This document shows positions 10,851-11,345 of a stretch of DNA of 11,345 bases, piece after piece. The notes beneath the pieces were generated by a model. It was not told where the DNA came from and searched no databases. It saw only the letters and a list, made by a program, of their open reading frames with translations. The stretch covers positions 1 to 11,345 of the forward strand of contig RKAY01000133.1 in NCBI GenBank assembly GCA_014846205.1, in the 5' to 3' direction. Every line of letters starts with the position of its first letter. Within the stretch, counting starts at the first letter, position 1. This stretch comes from Collinsella aerofaciens (GTDB taxonomy: Bacteria; Actinomycetota; Coriobacteriia; Coriobacteriales; Coriobacteriaceae). Position numbers and translations under genes: made by a program.

Positions 10851-11345
10851 TTAAGCAAGCAAAAGCAATCGTTTGTAGACATCGAGACCCTTGAGTAGGA
10901 TTTCCTCGTCAAAGAGCATGGTATCCGTATGCAGGGCACTCGCGGCATAGGCGGGGCAGCCCTCGGCGTCGCTCGGATTATCCCGACTGACAGGAACGCC
11001 CGTGCCCAGTAGGAAGAACACGCCCGGCAGATGGCGCTGATAGAAGGCGAAGTCCTCGGCAATCAGCAGCGGCTCGTCCACGAGTTGCAACTCGGGTAGA
11101 GCGGGCTCGATTCGGGCAAACAGCTCGGGGTCGTTGTCGACCGGCGGATAGCCCTCGGCAAAGTCGAGATCGTACGTACAGCCTGTTGCGGCGCAGGCCT
11201 CGTCCAGCACGCGGCGCACGCCCACGCGCGCGCGGTCGAACATGTCGTCCGTAAACACACGCAGGCTGCCGGCAACATGGGCCTCCCCCGCCACCGCATT
11301 GCAGACGGTGCCTGCCTGCAGCAGGCCGAACTTGCCAATGCAGGG
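10851..11345 (-). CDS. M20-family amidohydrolase/peptidase, C-terminal part, truncated by window edge
   Basis: This is the last 164 residues of a metal-dependent M20 amidohydrolase of the hippurate hydrolase / N-acyl-amino-acid deacylase type. The 5' end lies beyond the window. The visible part starts in the dimerisation (lid) domain (IGKFGLLQAGTVCNAVAGEAHVAGSLR). It returns to the catalytic domain with LIAEDFAFYQRHLPGVFFLLGTG, where the Glu of AEDF is a metal-ligand position. It ends with SALHTDTMLFDEEILLKGLDVYKRLLL, where the His is another metal ligand. These segments match the C-terminal consensus of the family closely. The substrate cannot be read from the sequence. It is transcribed towards higB with 101 bases between. 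Confidence 0.92.
   Translation of the reverse strand, partial: PCIGKFGLLQAGTVCNAVAGEAHVAGSLRVFTDDMFDRARVGVRRVLDEACAATGCTYDLDFAEGYPPVDNDPELFARIEPALPELQLVDEPLLIAEDFAFYQRHLPGVFFLLGTGVPVSRDNPSDAEGCPAYAASALHTDTMLFDEEILLKGLDVYKRLLLLA

Noticed and set aside
1..11345. tRNA, rRNA, CRISPR array, insertion sequence ends
   Set aside because: I looked for cloverleaf-like patterns, evenly spaced repeats and transposase motifs on both strands and saw none.

Overview
The window looks like a piece of a GC-rich Gram-positive chromosome. The gene repertoire fits the Coriobacteriia, most likely a Collinsella-type gut actinobacterium: an ECF transporter, a D-aspartate racemase/ligase pair, a lipoprotein/HTH/membrane kinase operon and a CwlO-like coiled-coil cell-wall hydrolase. 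This placement is an inference from gene content and codon use, not from a marker gene.

Left part (1-3656). The end of an ECF-transporter ATPase is followed, with an 8-base overlap, by the transmembrane coupling protein EcfT. A strong hairpin at 1255-1287 separates them from a convergent minus-strand operon. That operon encodes an ATP-grasp ligase resembling the D-aspartate ligase of peptidoglycan synthesis (2179-3435) and, downstream of it, an aspartate-racemase family enzyme (1348-2094). Together they read as a pathway from L-Asp to D-Asp to a D-Asp cross-bridge on the peptidoglycan precursor.

Middle part (3657-5701). A stand-alone MOSC protein and a secreted cell-wall protein (coiled coil, Asn-rich linker, lysozyme-like C-terminus) lie on the plus strand. 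The leader of the secreted gene carries several inverted repeats. A clear intrinsic terminator at 5676-5701 closes this block.

Signalling operon (5709-8349, minus strand). In transcription order: a candidate promoter, a leader whose 14-bp perfect stem contains the Shine-Dalgarno sequence, a Tat-like lipoprotein, an HTH protein, and a Ser/Thr kinase with three C-terminal membrane segments. This is the most attractive candidate for an undescribed functional module in the window.

Accessory stretch (about 8330-10850). An unidentified anchored coiled-coil protein (8825-9322) sits between two stretches of decayed plus-strand coding sequence. One of these (9427-9747) is recognisable as a frameshifted relic of a prophage XhlA-like lysis-cassette protein. 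Next come a small multi-span membrane protein and a HigB/HigA toxin-antitoxin pair with its own promoter and a palindromic operator candidate. The right edge cuts a minus-strand M20-family amidohydrolase. I saw no rRNA, tRNA or CRISPR array.
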